Of a DNA stretch of 64,000 bases, positions 19,251-27,828 are shown piece by piece. The stretch comes from Winogradskyella ouciana. GTDB lineage: Bacteria > Bacteroidota > Bacteroidia > Flavobacteriales > Flavobacteriaceae. A program made the translations under genes and the position numbers. Location: positions 1 through 64,000 of the forward strand of contig NZ_WJYA01000009.1 of assembly GCF_009709615.1 (NCBI RefSeq), written 5' to 3'. Within the stretch, counting starts at the first letter, position 1. Each line of letters starts with the position of its first letter. The notes beneath the pieces are model-generated. The model ran no database searches, was not told the origin of the DNA, and saw only the letters and a program-made list of their open reading frames with translations.

Positions 19251-20067
19251 ATTTTAGCACGTTATCAATGGCCTTATGATAACCTTCAAATTCAACGAGA
19301 TTATTATGTCCACCTCCCTCAATAGTAATAAAATCAACCTTCATTTCTAATTCTGAAAGCTTCTTACCAGACGAATACGGAACTACACTATCTGCCGTAC
19401 CATGAATGATGGTTATAGGGCATTCTGCCTTTGGTAAATATTGAAACGTAGGAAAGCGATATTTCAACAATTGCTTTACAGGAAACAGAGGGAAACGATG
19501 CTCCGCTACATCTAAAATACTGTAATACGGTGTTTCTAGAATGAGTTGTTTCGGTCTGTTTTTTGAAGCTAAGTACGAGGCAATTCCGGTTCCTAAAGAC
19601 CTACCGTATAATGTAATTTCATTTTCAGAATAATGCTTCAATAAATAATCATAGCAATATTGCGCATCCTTATACATAGCGTCTTCACTTAGTTTTCCAA
19701 CACTTTTTCCATAGGTTCTGTAGTCCATGACCAAGACATCGTAATTCTTTTCCGCAAAGTATTCCGTGATTTTTCCCCATCGGCTTAAATCACCTGCATT
19801 ACCGTGAAAATATAGGATGACTCCTTTAGGGTTTTCAGCTTTAAAGTGAAGTGCGTTTATAGTTGCATCATTATCTGTATTTAGAAACAATTCTTCAAAC
19901 GGATAATCGAACTGGTATTGATAATCTTGTTCTAAGGTAGTGGGTAGAAACAGAATTTTTTCCTGAAAAAAGTAAAGTGCAGATCCTATCATAACATATA
20001 AACCAAAAAGAATTATTAGTATTCCTTTAAGCCCTTTTCTTCGTTTTTTTTGATGAGTGAATGACAT
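19249..20067 (-). CDS. Membrane-anchored alpha/beta hydrolase (copy 1)
   Basis: 272 residues. A strongly basic N-terminus (HQKKRRKGLKG) and one membrane helix (about 14-34) hold a cytoplasm- or periplasm-facing alpha/beta hydrolase domain. Visible: oxyanion motif YFHGNAGD (87-94), nucleophile elbow YGRSLGTG (Ser157), the acidic residue in GTADSVVP and the His in GGGHNNL. This is the ABHD13/BEM46-like subgroup of serine hydrolases; the substrate is unknown. Its start overlaps the 3' end of the upstream paralogue by 41 nt. Using this start keeps the basic residues that should precede the anchor, so the long overlap is probably real. Confidence 0.88.
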   Translation of the reverse strand: MSFTHQKKRRKGLKGILIILFGLYVMIGSALYFFQEKILFLPTTLEQDYQYQFDYPFEELFLNTDNDATINALHFKAENPKGVILYFHGNAGDLSRWGKITEYFAEKNYDVLVMDYRTYGKSVGKLSEDAMYKDAQYCYDYLLKHYSENEITLYGRSLGTGIASYLASKNRPKQLILETPYYSILDVAEHRFPLFPVKQLLKYRFPTFQYLPKAECPITIIHGTADSVVPYSSGKKLSELEMKVDFITIEGGGHNNLVEFEGYHKAIDNVLK

Positions 20068-20905
20068 TAATACTTGTGGTTTCTAAGTCTATGGTTTTTG
20101 ATTCGCTGTTTAAAATTTCATCCAACATCTCATGGTACGATTCAAAATTATTTAAATTCTTGTGTCCACCACCAATTACGGTATACAGTTTTGTTAAGTC
20201 AGGGTTGATTTGGGCCAATTTTACACTAGACTTATACGGAATCAATTTATCGTGTGTACCATGTATGATATGAATTGGACATTTTACATACTTTAACCAT
20301 TTGTAGGTTGGCAATGGATATTTTATTAAAAGAGATAACGGCATAAATGGTGCATAGCGGGCAGTTACTTTAGTTAAGCTGTAATACGGAGCGTCGAGAA
20401 TAAGTTTTTTTGGGTTATTCATGGATGCCAACTTTGTAGCAAAACCTGAACCTAAAGAGCGACCGTAAAGAATGATTCGGTCTTCAGTGGTTTGTTCCTT
20501 AATCTTGTTGTAAACCAATTGCAAATCGCGTTTTATGGCTTTTTGCGAACGTTTTCCTGTGCTTTTTCCGAAACCACGGTAATCTACCATCAGCACATTA
20601 TAACCATGCCTCGTAAAATCTACAGCGAACTTTCCCCAGCCTTTTATACTTTTTGAATTTCCCTTTAGATACAAGACCACTCCCTTACTTTCCCCTTTCG
20701 GAAAAAATCGCAAGCCATTGATTACAGCTCCATCTCTGGTTTCTAGATTATATTCTTTGGTTTCCTGATTTTCATAATGGAACTGAAAATCTTTAGGCAA
20801 TTTTTCGGGCTTAAATAACATATAATCCTGCAAATAATACAGCGCAATGCTGATAGCAATGTATATTCCCAGAATTGTTAAAATAGTTGAGACCCAATAA
20901 GCCAT
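20027..20905 (-). CDS. Membrane-anchored alpha/beta hydrolase (copy 2)
   Basis: 292 residues, paralogous to the gene that follows it. N-terminal membrane helix (5-27), nucleophile YGRSLGSG (Ser150), acidic residue in GTHDKLIPY, and His in GGGHKNL. The oxyanion stretch reads YLKGNSKS, where the copy-1 enzyme has YFHGNAGD, so the usual His-Gly is Lys-Gly. The C-terminus is an extra basic tail (SSKKTKKRA) encoded in the 41-nt overlap with copy 1. The two genes look like a tandem duplication transcribed together. Confidence 0.88.
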   Translation of the reverse strand: MAYWVSTILTILGIYIAISIALYYLQDYMLFKPEKLPKDFQFHYENQETKEYNLETRDGAVINGLRFFPKGESKGVVLYLKGNSKSIKGWGKFAVDFTRHGYNVLMVDYRGFGKSTGKRSQKAIKRDLQLVYNKIKEQTTEDRIILYGRSLGSGFATKLASMNNPKKLILDAPYYSLTKVTARYAPFMPLSLLIKYPLPTYKWLKYVKCPIHIIHGTHDKLIPYKSSVKLAQINPDLTKLYTVIGGGHKNLNNFESYHEMLDEILNSESKTIDLETTSINVIHSSKKTKKRA

Positions 20906-20937
20906 AAATTGTTGTTATTTATACAAGATAGGAAAAA

Positions 20938-21204
20938 TTACCTATGCGGAAAGAGAACACAGTTTAGAATGATTAAGATTAAAACCATTAGATAAAATGC
21001 CGTATCCTTTTTCATCTTGCTTTTCTTTTTGAAATAACTATTGTAAATTATTGCCATTGTTATTGCTACTAAAATTATAAAAGGAATTGTTAAAACAACA
21101 ATTAAAGCTATACCACCTCCACCAACAGGAAAAACTTCGAGAAGTAGAAAGGTTAAAAAGCCTAGAAGCAATAATATAATTACTCTAAAAAAATCTATTC
21201 TCAT
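20938..21204 (-). CDS. Small three-helix membrane protein, unknown
   Basis: 88 residues with three hydrophobic segments (about 7-25, 32-54 and 67-84) separated by a basic loop (FKKKSKMKKD). No family is recognised. It is 8 nt downstream of the CPBP-like gene and 32 nt upstream of the hydrolase pair, so it is likely co-transcribed with both. Confidence 0.6.
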   Translation of the reverse strand: MRIDFFRVIILLLLGFLTFLLLEVFPVGGGGIALIVVLTIPFIILVAITMAIIYNSYFKKKSKMKKDTAFYLMVLILIILNCVLFPHR

Positions 21205-21211
21205 GGCTGCT

Positions 21212-21907
21212 TTAGGTTAGGTATTTCAAAAACACATCTGCAAAAGGATCTTGATTCACAACCGTATAATAGAACAACGCTCCCAACCAACCATGGTACA
21301 ACCCAAGCACAAAGATGTTTTTTGCCTTAAGGTAAATATATCCGTAAACCAAGGCCAAGACAAATGTTCCCAGCATTAGCCAAACCGATGGGTAATGTAC
21401 TATTGAAAAGAAAACTGCCGTAACTAGAATTATAAAACTCTTATTTAGTTTTACCTTTCTAAAATCCTTTAAATTACCTACCAACAACCCAATAGTTAAA
21501 AACTGCTGAATACTTCCCCAAATGGGATAAGTAATAAGCAAAGGAATGATATGCCAGGTGAGATTTATAGTGCCTTGCACATAGCCAATAACAAAAAAAG
21601 ATAGGATTGATATCAGTGCGAATGGCAACATTAATCTCAAAACCGTTTTAAAATTATCCCATCGAAAACCCCAATCTGCAAGTACATTTTTGTCTTTGCT
21701 ATAACGGTAATACACATAAAAAGACCAAGCCAAAATTGCAACAGCAACATATGGTAATCGCCAATTGAGATAATCCATAAAAACGAACTTTCCAGTCCCT
21801 GTTAAAACAACTCCAAGTATTTCAAGAAGTCTTACTTTATCGGATACAGGTCGCGTTAATTTTATATTAGAAAATTCCGATAGGTATTTAGTCAATCTAT
21901 TTTTCAT
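21212..21907 (-). CDS. CPBP-family intramembrane protein lacking the glutamate motif
   Basis: 231 residues with about six or seven membrane helices. The C-terminal half has the CPBP (Abi, Rce1-like) layout. At the place of motif 1 (EExxxR) it reads QQFLTI (Gln134, Gln135, Ile139), so both catalytic glutamates and the arginine are replaced. Motif 2 is kept as FSIVH (Phe167, His171), and motif 3 begins YHGWLG (His205). Active CPBP proteases use the glutamates and histidines for prenyl-protein or peptide cleavage. This copy is therefore probably inactive or works differently. It starts a short unit after a 12-bp hairpin at 21921. Confidence 0.72.
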   Translation of the reverse strand: MKNRLTKYLSEFSNIKLTRPVSDKVRLLEILGVVLTGTGKFVFMDYLNWRLPYVAVAILAWSFYVYYRYSKDKNVLADWGFRWDNFKTVLRLMLPFALISILSFFVIGYVQGTINLTWHIIPLLITYPIWGSIQQFLTIGLLVGNLKDFRKVKLNKSFIILVTAVFFSIVHYPSVWLMLGTFVLALVYGYIYLKAKNIFVLGLYHGWLGALFYYTVVNQDPFADVFLKYLT

Positions 21908-21920
21908 GATTAATAATTTT

Positions 21921-21956
21921 AAAACCTCGCAGCTCTAAACCAATCTGCGAGGTTTT
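21921..21956 (-). terminator. Hairpin between two membrane-protein genes
   Basis: A perfect 12-bp stem AAAACCTCGCAG / CTGCGAGGTTTT with a 12-nt loop. On the minus strand it follows the 159-residue membrane gene by 21 nt and precedes the CPBP-like ATG by 13 nt. It ends in a short T run, so it is probably a terminator, though its closeness to the next start codon also allows a 5'-UTR role. Confidence 0.65.
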
Positions 21957-21977
21957 GGGTTACTAACTAACCTATCA

Positions 21978-22457
21978 TCAAAACAAAAAGATCATATAGA
22001 CGATGATGCCTTCGGCTATACCAGTGACAATGGACATTCCTAAAATGTCCTTAATCTTGCTTCGAAGAAAAAATACGGTACTTAATATGGCAATGATACC
22101 AGCTAATAAAATCTCTAGAGCATCAATCTTTGATAAGAGCAAAGTAATACCTGTAAATGCCGCTGTTATACCAACGGTTATTAAGCCAAATTTTAGAATT
22201 TCGTTTTTGGTATAATTACCCTCTATGAATCCTTTTCGCAAATCGCGTAAAATAGAAAGTACAAAGAGAAGTGGCACAACCGATAAAAATGGTGCAAAAA
22301 TGACCTTTATTCCTTTTACAACAGAGAGATCGTTATAAAAGAAGAATGCAATAGCCGTAAAAGCCAAAAGGCCAGTAACTATAATAGTTTGAACTGTAAA
22401 TAACAACTCACGCTTTCCTGAATTGGTCTGTTTTTTTGATGTTTTGATAATGTCCAT
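21978..22457 (-). CDS. Five-helix membrane protein, unknown
   Basis: 159 residues. A short basic N-terminus (MDIIKTSKKQTNSGKR) is followed by about five hydrophobic segments (LFTVQTIIVTGLLAFTAIAFFF, VIFAPFLSVVPLLFVLSIL, FGLITVGITAAFTGITLLL, ILLAGIIAILSTVFFL, SIVTGIAEGIIVYMIFLF). I see no catalytic motif or known family. It is 27 nt downstream of another membrane protein gene of similar size, probably in the same transcript. Confidence 0.6.
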   Translation of the reverse strand: MDIIKTSKKQTNSGKRELLFTVQTIIVTGLLAFTAIAFFFYNDLSVVKGIKVIFAPFLSVVPLLFVLSILRDLRKGFIEGNYTKNEILKFGLITVGITAAFTGITLLLSKIDALEILLAGIIAILSTVFFLRSKIKDILGMSIVTGIAEGIIVYMIFLF

Positions 22458-22484
22458 AATATTAATTTTTGATGATTTTTACTT

Positions 22485-22952
22485 CTAAGCAGATAAAAAG
22501 AAAATATGAATTGCCAAAGCCATTAGAACTCCACTTAAAATTCCATTAGCTTTGAGATTGTTATACAATAAAAAATTAAACACATAAGAACTTATAGTCG
22601 TTGAATTGATAAGATGCGCCAATATTAGTGCGTCTTCGAGCTTTTTTTGAGTTACAAATTCCATTAGTTGCATTAAAAGAATTACACCAACAATGGACAC
22701 TACTAAGAGCATTGTAGCTGGCCTCTGATTCTTTTCTTTGTATTCATCTGTGTTTTCTGGCAAAAAATGCTCTATCACAATAAATCTTACAAAAAACAAC
22801 AAAGGGAGCGGAAACATAATCGAAGCCACAATCTTCACAACATCCTTTAAGGTCTTTATTTCGTCATACCCTAAAAAAACGAGATAAATAAAAACAATGA
22901 TTGAAACTCCGACGGTAATGAAAAAAGCAATATTTAGATTTTTTTGCTTCAT
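22485..22952 (-). CDS. Four-helix membrane protein, unknown
   Basis: 155 residues with hydrophobic segments near 8-28, 42-60, 82-99 and 125-153 and a polar loop ENTDEYKEKNQRPAT. There is no recognised domain. It is first or second in a minus-strand run of membrane protein genes that ends with the CPBP-like gene and the hydrolases. Confidence 0.6.
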   Translation of the reverse strand: MKQKNLNIAFFITVGVSIIVFIYLVFLGYDEIKTLKDVVKIVASIMFPLPLLFFVRFIVIEHFLPENTDEYKEKNQRPATMLLVVSIVGVILLMQLMEFVTQKKLEDALILAHLINSTTISSYVFNFLLYNNLKANGILSGVLMALAIHIFFLSA

Positions 22953-23014
22953 ATTAATACCTTATAAAGTTTGCACCTTCCACAGTTTGACTTGCTAAAA
23001 ACTCAATTTTATCG

Positions 23015-23137
23015 TTATAGGATTTTAACTACGTAGTTTGAAATTGATTTTGAAAAAATGGTCACAAAACCCAAGGTTATTACTAACAAGGTCAACTTAA
23101 TGTCTTCAATTTTCCTGAAGCTTGATTTAGATTTCAT
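23015..23137 (-). CDS. Possible 40-residue single-span membrane peptide
   Basis: An open frame from the ATG at 23137 encodes a basic N-terminus (MKSKSSFRKIEDIK), one hydrophobic segment (LTLLVITLGFVTIFS) and a short tail ending VVKIL. The A-rich start context (TAAAACAAAACATT before ATG) is like that of its neighbours, and it heads the minus-strand membrane-protein run, 62 nt before the next start. It fills most of the 336-nt gap 22953-23288. A peptide of this size can arise by chance, so the call is tentative. Confidence 0.4.
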   Translation of the reverse strand: MKSKSSFRKIEDIKLTLLVITLGFVTIFSKSISNYVVKIL

Positions 23138-23288
23138 AATGTTTTGTTTTAATGATTACAGGACAAATTTGAAGTAAAACACAATCAGATAAAAATCAAT
23201 TATTCATAATTACTGACGATATATTTTATTTGTTATTCTAATTAATTACTATTTTTATTAAACTATTATAAAATATAATGACGATTAA

Positions 23289-24785
23289 ATGATAGCATTA
23301 AAATCCATTATCGACACTTTTAACCCAGAAGACCAGCAAAAATTCATAGCATATTTACAGCAAAAGAATAAACGGAAGGACACCAAAAACATACAGTTAT
23401 TCAAGTTAATGACCCATCCGGAACTAGATTCTAAATCTATTTGTAAACACCTCTACAATGAAGATAATTGCAATGCTTACCATGCGCTTAGAAAGCGCCT
23501 GTTTCAGTCTTTAATTGACTTTACGGCTAACAAAAATCTAGAAGATGAGAATTCAATAGACATGCAGATTATAAAATACATTTTGGCATCTCGCACTTAT
23601 TTACTTCAGAGAAATTATGATATCGCATATAAAATCCTAGATAAAGCCGAGCGTTTAGCAGACGAGCACTTGCTCTACCCAATCCTCAATGAGATCTATC
23701 ACACCAAAATTCAATATGCTCCCAATAATCCCAAGATAGATTTAGAGCAACTTATTGTTAAACAAAAAGAGAATCAGAAAAAGCACCAGCTCGAGGACCA
23801 ACTCAATATTGTGTATGCAAAACTAAAATCCGTACTAAATACCATCAGCTACGAAGGAAAAGTGATTGATTTTGAAAAAGAATTAGAATCCATCCTAGCC
23901 GACTACAGTATTAAAATTGACCAATCATTATCCTTTAAATCTTTATATCAAATTTTAGCCATAGCTAATATATCTGCTTTAGTTACCAACAAATATTTCG
24001 AAATTGAAAACTTTGTTTTGAAAAGCTATAATATTCTAAAAGAAAAGAAAGACACCAACAAGCAACTGTATTACCAAATACATATTGTTTACATCATAGC
24101 TAACACACTATTCAGGAACAAAAAATTTGAAGCTTCCCTAGAGTACATCTCTGAAATGGAAGAGTTGATGCAACTAAAAAAAGGCATCTACCATAAAGAG
24201 TTTATTTTGAAAAAGACCTTGGTTGAAGCATTGAATTATAATTATAATCAGCAGCAAGAAAAGGCTATTGAGCTTGTTGAAACCATAATTAAGAAAAAGC
24301 ATAGCGATATTGAATCACAATTGGACTTACACTTATCGCTTTTAATGTTTTACTTTCAGAAAGGCGACCTCACAAATGCTAAATCCGTTCTATCAAAATT
24401 CTACCATACAGACCAGTATTACATTGAAAAAGCAGGTATAGATTGGGTAATTAAAAAAAACTTAGCAGAAATTTTACTTTATATAGAATTACAAGATGAC
24501 GACCTACTTTATTCTAGGCTAAAAAGCTTTAAGCGTCGCTATAAAGGATATTTAAAACAGATTCACCAAACACGCATTGTAACTTTTATTAACTATGCCG
24601 AAAAAATATACAAACAACCTGAAATGGTAGAAAGCAATGAGTTTTCGAAATTAATAAAATCTACTTTCGAGTGGACATCGATTCAAAAAGAAGACATTTT
24701 TGTCATCAGTTTTTATGCTTGGTTAAAAAACAAGACTGAAGAAAACACCCTTTATCAAACTACAATAAATCTGATAAAGTCCTAA
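23289..24785 (+). CDS. Helical-repeat (TPR-like) cytoplasmic protein, unknown
   Basis: 498 residues, no signal peptide, almost wholly alpha-helical and rich in Lys, Leu, Ile and Gln. Helix pairs such as NYDIAYKILDKAERLADEHL, FEASLEYISEMEELMQLKK, QEKAIELVETIIKKKHSD and DLTNAKSVLSKFYHTDQYY have TPR-like spacing. I recognise no named family; similar long helical proteins of unknown role are frequent in flavobacteria. It may head a unit with the two Spy-like genes that follow after 81 nt. Confidence 0.6.
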   Translation: MIALKSIIDTFNPEDQQKFIAYLQQKNKRKDTKNIQLFKLMTHPELDSKSICKHLYNEDNCNAYHALRKRLFQSLIDFTANKNLEDENSIDMQIIKYILASRTYLLQRNYDIAYKILDKAERLADEHLLYPILNEIYHTKIQYAPNNPKIDLEQLIVKQKENQKKHQLEDQLNIVYAKLKSVLNTISYEGKVIDFEKELESILADYSIKIDQSLSFKSLYQILAIANISALVTNKYFEIENFVLKSYNILKEKKDTNKQLYYQIHIVYIIANTLFRNKKFEASLEYISEMEELMQLKKGIYHKEFILKKTLVEALNYNYNQQQEKAIELVETIIKKKHSDIESQLDLHLSLLMFYFQKGDLTNAKSVLSKFYHTDQYYIEKAGIDWVIKKNLAEILLYIELQDDDLLYSRLKSFKRRYKGYLKQIHQTRIVTFINYAEKIYKQPEMVESNEFSKLIKSTFEWTSIQKEDIFVISFYAWLKNKTEENTLYQTTINLIKS

Positions 24786-24866
24786 CCAACTAGAAATTAA
24801 AGGCTAAAATTTAGTATTTTTATTGCTGGCCATTCATTAATGATCTAAAAACTTAAGACAAACAAC

Positions 24867-25274
24867 ATGAAAAAATTAGTATTAATTGCTGTAGCATTTT
24901 TCACTTTAAATGCCGTAGCTCAAGAACAAAAAGTTAAGCAAGAAAAAATAAAGACAGATCAATCTGTAGACAACAAAGTGAAAAAGCTCGTAAAAACACT
25001 TGAGCTTACTCCCGATCAACAAGAAAAAGTAAGGCTTGTATTTTTAGATCATAACAAAGAAATGCAAAAGGTTAAACTCAAAATAAAAGAGGCTTTAAAA
25101 GCTGAAAATAAGATGAATAAAGAGGAGGCTAAAAAAACTATGTTAAAGCAAAATGATAAGATAATGACTAGAACCAATAGTAAACTAAAAGAAATCCTTA
25201 CAGAAGAACAATACAAAAAGTATAAAGAAATGCAACATCAAAACAAAAAACGAACCTCAGAAAAGAAATATTAG
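24867..25274 (+). CDS. Small secreted Spy/CpxP-like helical protein
   Basis: 135 residues. A signal peptide (about 1-19, ending NAVAQ) is followed by a Lys-rich helical protein with the pair of LTxxQ motifs seen in Spy/CpxP-like periplasmic proteins: LTPDQQEKVRLVF (about 50-62) and LTEEQYKKYKEM (about 112-123). Spy-type proteins are ATP-independent chaperones or stress adaptors; this function is inferred from the pattern only. The next gene encodes a shorter protein of the same design. Confidence 0.65.
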   Translation: MKKLVLIAVAFFTLNAVAQEQKVKQEKIKTDQSVDNKVKKLVKTLELTPDQQEKVRLVFLDHNKEMQKVKLKIKEALKAENKMNKEEAKKTMLKQNDKIMTRTNSKLKEILTEEQYKKYKEMQHQNKKRTSEKKY

Positions 25275-25355
25275 TTTCAACTGTCGCCATCATTTGTTAA
25301 TTAGTTTTAAATAAAATTATTATTTTAGTACTCTAAATAACTAAACAATCTACTA

Positions 25356-25685
25356 ATGAAGAAGATAATTACACTGTGCTTATTCGTTTTTGCAATGTTT
25401 CTTGGAACAGATTCTGCAAATGCGCAATCTAATAAGATAGAAGTCAATGCAAAAGCTGCTGAAAAAACGGAAGCATTACATAAGTTTTTAAAATTTGATG
25501 ATGAGCAAAAAGAAAAGGTCTATTTAGCCGTACAGGAATATACACAGGCTACTTTAGATTTAGAAAAAGCTGAAGTTGTAAAAGAGGGTGCTGTTGAAAA
25601 AATTAAACTATTGCTTGAAGATAAAATGAAAGCCATTTTAACTGAAGAGCAGTTTGAAAGATATCAATCGTTCCAAGAAGAATAA
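25356..25685 (+). CDS. Small secreted Spy/CpxP-like helical protein, second copy
   Basis: 109 residues. Signal peptide about 1-23 (ending NAQS), helical body with FDDEQKEKVYLAVQEY and LTEEQFERYQSFQEE, the same layout as its 135-residue neighbour. The pair probably arose by duplication. A strong terminator shared with the convergent hemL follows. Confidence 0.65.
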   Translation: MKKIITLCLFVFAMFLGTDSANAQSNKIEVNAKAAEKTEALHKFLKFDDEQKEKVYLAVQEYTQATLDLEKAEVVKEGAVEKIKLLLEDKMKAILTEEQFERYQSFQEE

Positions 25686-25702
25686 AAAAACCACCTTAAA
25701 TA

Positions 25703-25731
25703 AAAAAACCTCGCTAAATGCGAGGTTTTTT
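25703..25731. terminator. Bidirectional terminator between the Spy-like gene and hemL
   Basis: Perfect 12-bp stem AAAAAACCTCGC / GCGAGGTTTTTT with a 5-nt loop, A-run on the left and T-run on the right, between convergent stop codons at 25685 and 25735. Confidence 0.88.
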
Positions 25732-25734
25732 TAT

Positions 25735-27021
25735 TTACAATGTTTTCGCTATCTCTTCTACAGCAGCAATAGTTTCATTTAAATCTTGATAAGTTAAGGC
25801 ATCCGTAATAAACCAAGTTTCAAATGCGCTTGGAGCAATATAAATACCTTTGTCTAGCATTCCATGAAAGAATTTCTTAAATGTATCATTGTTCCCTTTA
25901 GCGGCACTTTCAAAATCGATAACTGCGTCTTCTGAAAAATGCACAGAGATCATTGAGCCCACTCTGTTTATGGTATGTGTTACGTTATTCTTATTTAGCG
26001 CATCAGCAATACCATTATGAAGATATTTTGTCTTCTCCTCTAGTCGATTCATCAACCCTTTGTCTGCCTTAATAGCTTTAAGCATGGCTAATCCAGCTGC
26101 CATAGCCAAAGGATTTCCGCTCAGAGTTCCTGCTTGATATACTGGACCCAATGGCGCAAGGAAATCCATTATTTCATTTCTCGCTGCGAAGGCACCAACT
26201 GGCAAACCACCTCCAACGACTTTACCAAAGCAAACTATATCTGCATCAATACCCTTTAATTCTTGCACTCCTCCATTAGCTAATCTAAAACCTGTCATTA
26301 CCTCATCAAATATCAGAAGGATGTCATTTGCATCACAAAGTTCTCTCAAACCTTCTAAAAATCCTTCAACCGGTGGAATACATCCCATATTGCCAGCAAC
26401 GGGCTCAATGATTATTGCCGCAATCTCATTAGGATTAGCTTCAACAAGCTCTTTTACATTATCAATATCATTGTAACGCGCTAATAAGGTGTCCTTAGCA
26501 GTACCTTGAGTAACACCAGGACTATTTGGCGTTCCAAAAGTTACTGCTCCACTTCCTGCCGCAATTAAAAATGAATCACTATGTCCATGATAGCAACCAG
26601 CAAACTTTACAATTTTATCTTTCTTTGTAAAACCTCTTGCTAATCTTACAGCACTCATACAAGCCTCAGTACCAGAATTGACAAAACGGATTTTATCAAT
26701 ATTAGGTACCATTGAAACCGCGAACTCAGCTATTTCCGTTTCTAAAGCTGTTGGCATTCCGAAAGAGGTTCCTTCTTTTGTTTTTTCTATTACTGCTTCA
26801 ACCACAGGAGGAAACGCATGACCCAACAACATTGGTCCCCAAGAATTGATGTAATCAATAAATCGGTTGCCATCTTCGTCATAGATATATGCTCCTTTTG
26901 CCGATTTTGCAAAAATAGGCGTACCACCTACCGCCTTAAATGCTCTTACTGGCGAATTTACCCCTCCGGGAATTACTTGCTGTGCCTCTTTAAATAAAGC
27001 ACTACTTCTTTGGTATAACAT
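25735..27021 (-). CDS. hemL: Glutamate-1-semialdehyde 2,1-aminomutase
   Basis: 428 residues, standard length. The PLP enzyme converts glutamate-1-semialdehyde to 5-aminolevulinate in the C5 haem pathway. Family blocks: N-terminal [69 protein letters not shown] and the PLP lysine Lys267 in [16 protein letters not shown]. It is 3 nt downstream of the glucosaminidase gene on the same strand, so desulfhydrase-glucosaminidase-hemL form an operon. Confidence 0.97.
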   Translation of the reverse strand: MLYQRSSALFKEAQQVIPGGVNSPVRAFKAVGGTPIFAKSAKGAYIYDEDGNRFIDYINSWGPMLLGHAFPPVVEAVIEKTKEGTSFGMPTALETEIAEFAVSMVPNIDKIRFVNSGTEACMSAVRLARGFTKKDKIVKFAGCYHGHSDSFLIAAGSGAVTFGTPNSPGVTQGTAKDTLLARYNDIDNVKELVEANPNEIAAIIIEPVAGNMGCIPPVEGFLEGLRELCDANDILLIFDEVMTGFRLANGGVQELKGIDADIVCFGKVVGGGLPVGAFAARNEIMDFLAPLGPVYQAGTLSGNPLAMAAGLAMLKAIKADKGLMNRLEEKTKYLHNGIADALNKNNVTHTINRVGSMISVHFSEDAVIDFESAAKGNNDTFKKFFHGMLDKGIYIAPSAFETWFITDALTYQDLNETIAAVEEIAKTL

Positions 27022-27024
27022 AAA

Positions 27025-27828
27025 TTAATTGGGAATCATTATTTCCTGACCCAATGCCAGGTCATTAGAACTGAGATTATTTAATTTTTTTATAGCTTCA
27101 ACAGTTGTATTATAGCGTTTTGCCAATGAGTATAACGTGTCGCCTTTTTCGATAACATATCTAATAACCCCACTATTTACTCTTACAATTTCAACATCTT
27201 TATTGCCTAAAACTTCTTGGTCATATTTATATAACTCATAACGCTCAATTAAGCTGATGAGTTTTTGAGGATATTTTCTATCCGTAGCATAACCAGCTGC
27301 CCTTAGACCTCTTGCCCAGCCTTTATAATCATCTGGTTTTAATTTAAAAAGATCAGCATAACGTTTTCTACCGGTTAAAAAATCGGAATGATCTTCGTAT
27401 GAGGATTCGGCTTTTCTATACTTTCTAAAACATTCTTGTGAAGCATCATCATCATGATAAATTTTAGCACCTTTCCAACCGTGGCATTTAATACCAAAAT
27501 GATTTTTGGCTTCAACCGCCAATCTTCCCCTACCCGAGCCAGACTCAAGAATACCTTGAGCAAGGGTTATACTGGCAGGTATTTTAGATTTGCGCATTTC
27601 TGCTTTCGCAATCTCAGCATAGGTAGCAATATATCTATCTGTGGAAGAAGGCGGCTTTATTATTTCTTCTTTTTCGACTTCATCAATAGATGTATCAGCA
27701 GTTTTTACTTCAACAGTTTCCGTTTTACCTTTTTCATGCTTTTTCTTAGTTGCAATTCCTTTCTTAGGTCCGCAACTAAAAGCGAAAACAGCTAAAATCA
27801 ACACTACATATTTATAATTGAAATTCAT
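27025..27828 (-). CDS. Mannosyl-glycoprotein endo-beta-N-acetylglucosaminidase (FlgJ-type) with LysM
   Basis: About 267 residues from the ATG at 27828, which overlaps the upstream stop as ATGA. A TTG-side start five codons earlier is possible but would remove this typical coupling. Lipoprotein signal VFAFSCGPKKG, a glucosaminidase domain (about 60-200) with KSKIPASITLAQGILESGSGRG (catalytic Glu), NHFGIKCHGW, CFRKYRKAESSYEDHSDFL and RGLRAAGYATDRKYPQKLI, then a C-terminal LysM (about 220-267, YVIEKGDTLYSLAKRYNTTVEAIKKLN). It cleaves peptidoglycan glycan strands, anchored by LysM, during growth or division. Confidence 0.92.
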   Translation of the reverse strand: MNFNYKYVVLILAVFAFSCGPKKGIATKKKHEKGKTETVEVKTADTSIDEVEKEEIIKPPSSTDRYIATYAEIAKAEMRKSKIPASITLAQGILESGSGRGRLAVEAKNHFGIKCHGWKGAKIYHDDDASQECFRKYRKAESSYEDHSDFLTGRKRYADLFKLKPDDYKGWARGLRAAGYATDRKYPQKLISLIERYELYKYDQEVLGNKDVEIVRVNSGVIRYVIEKGDTLYSLAKRYNTTVEAIKKLNNLSSNDLALGQEIMIPN

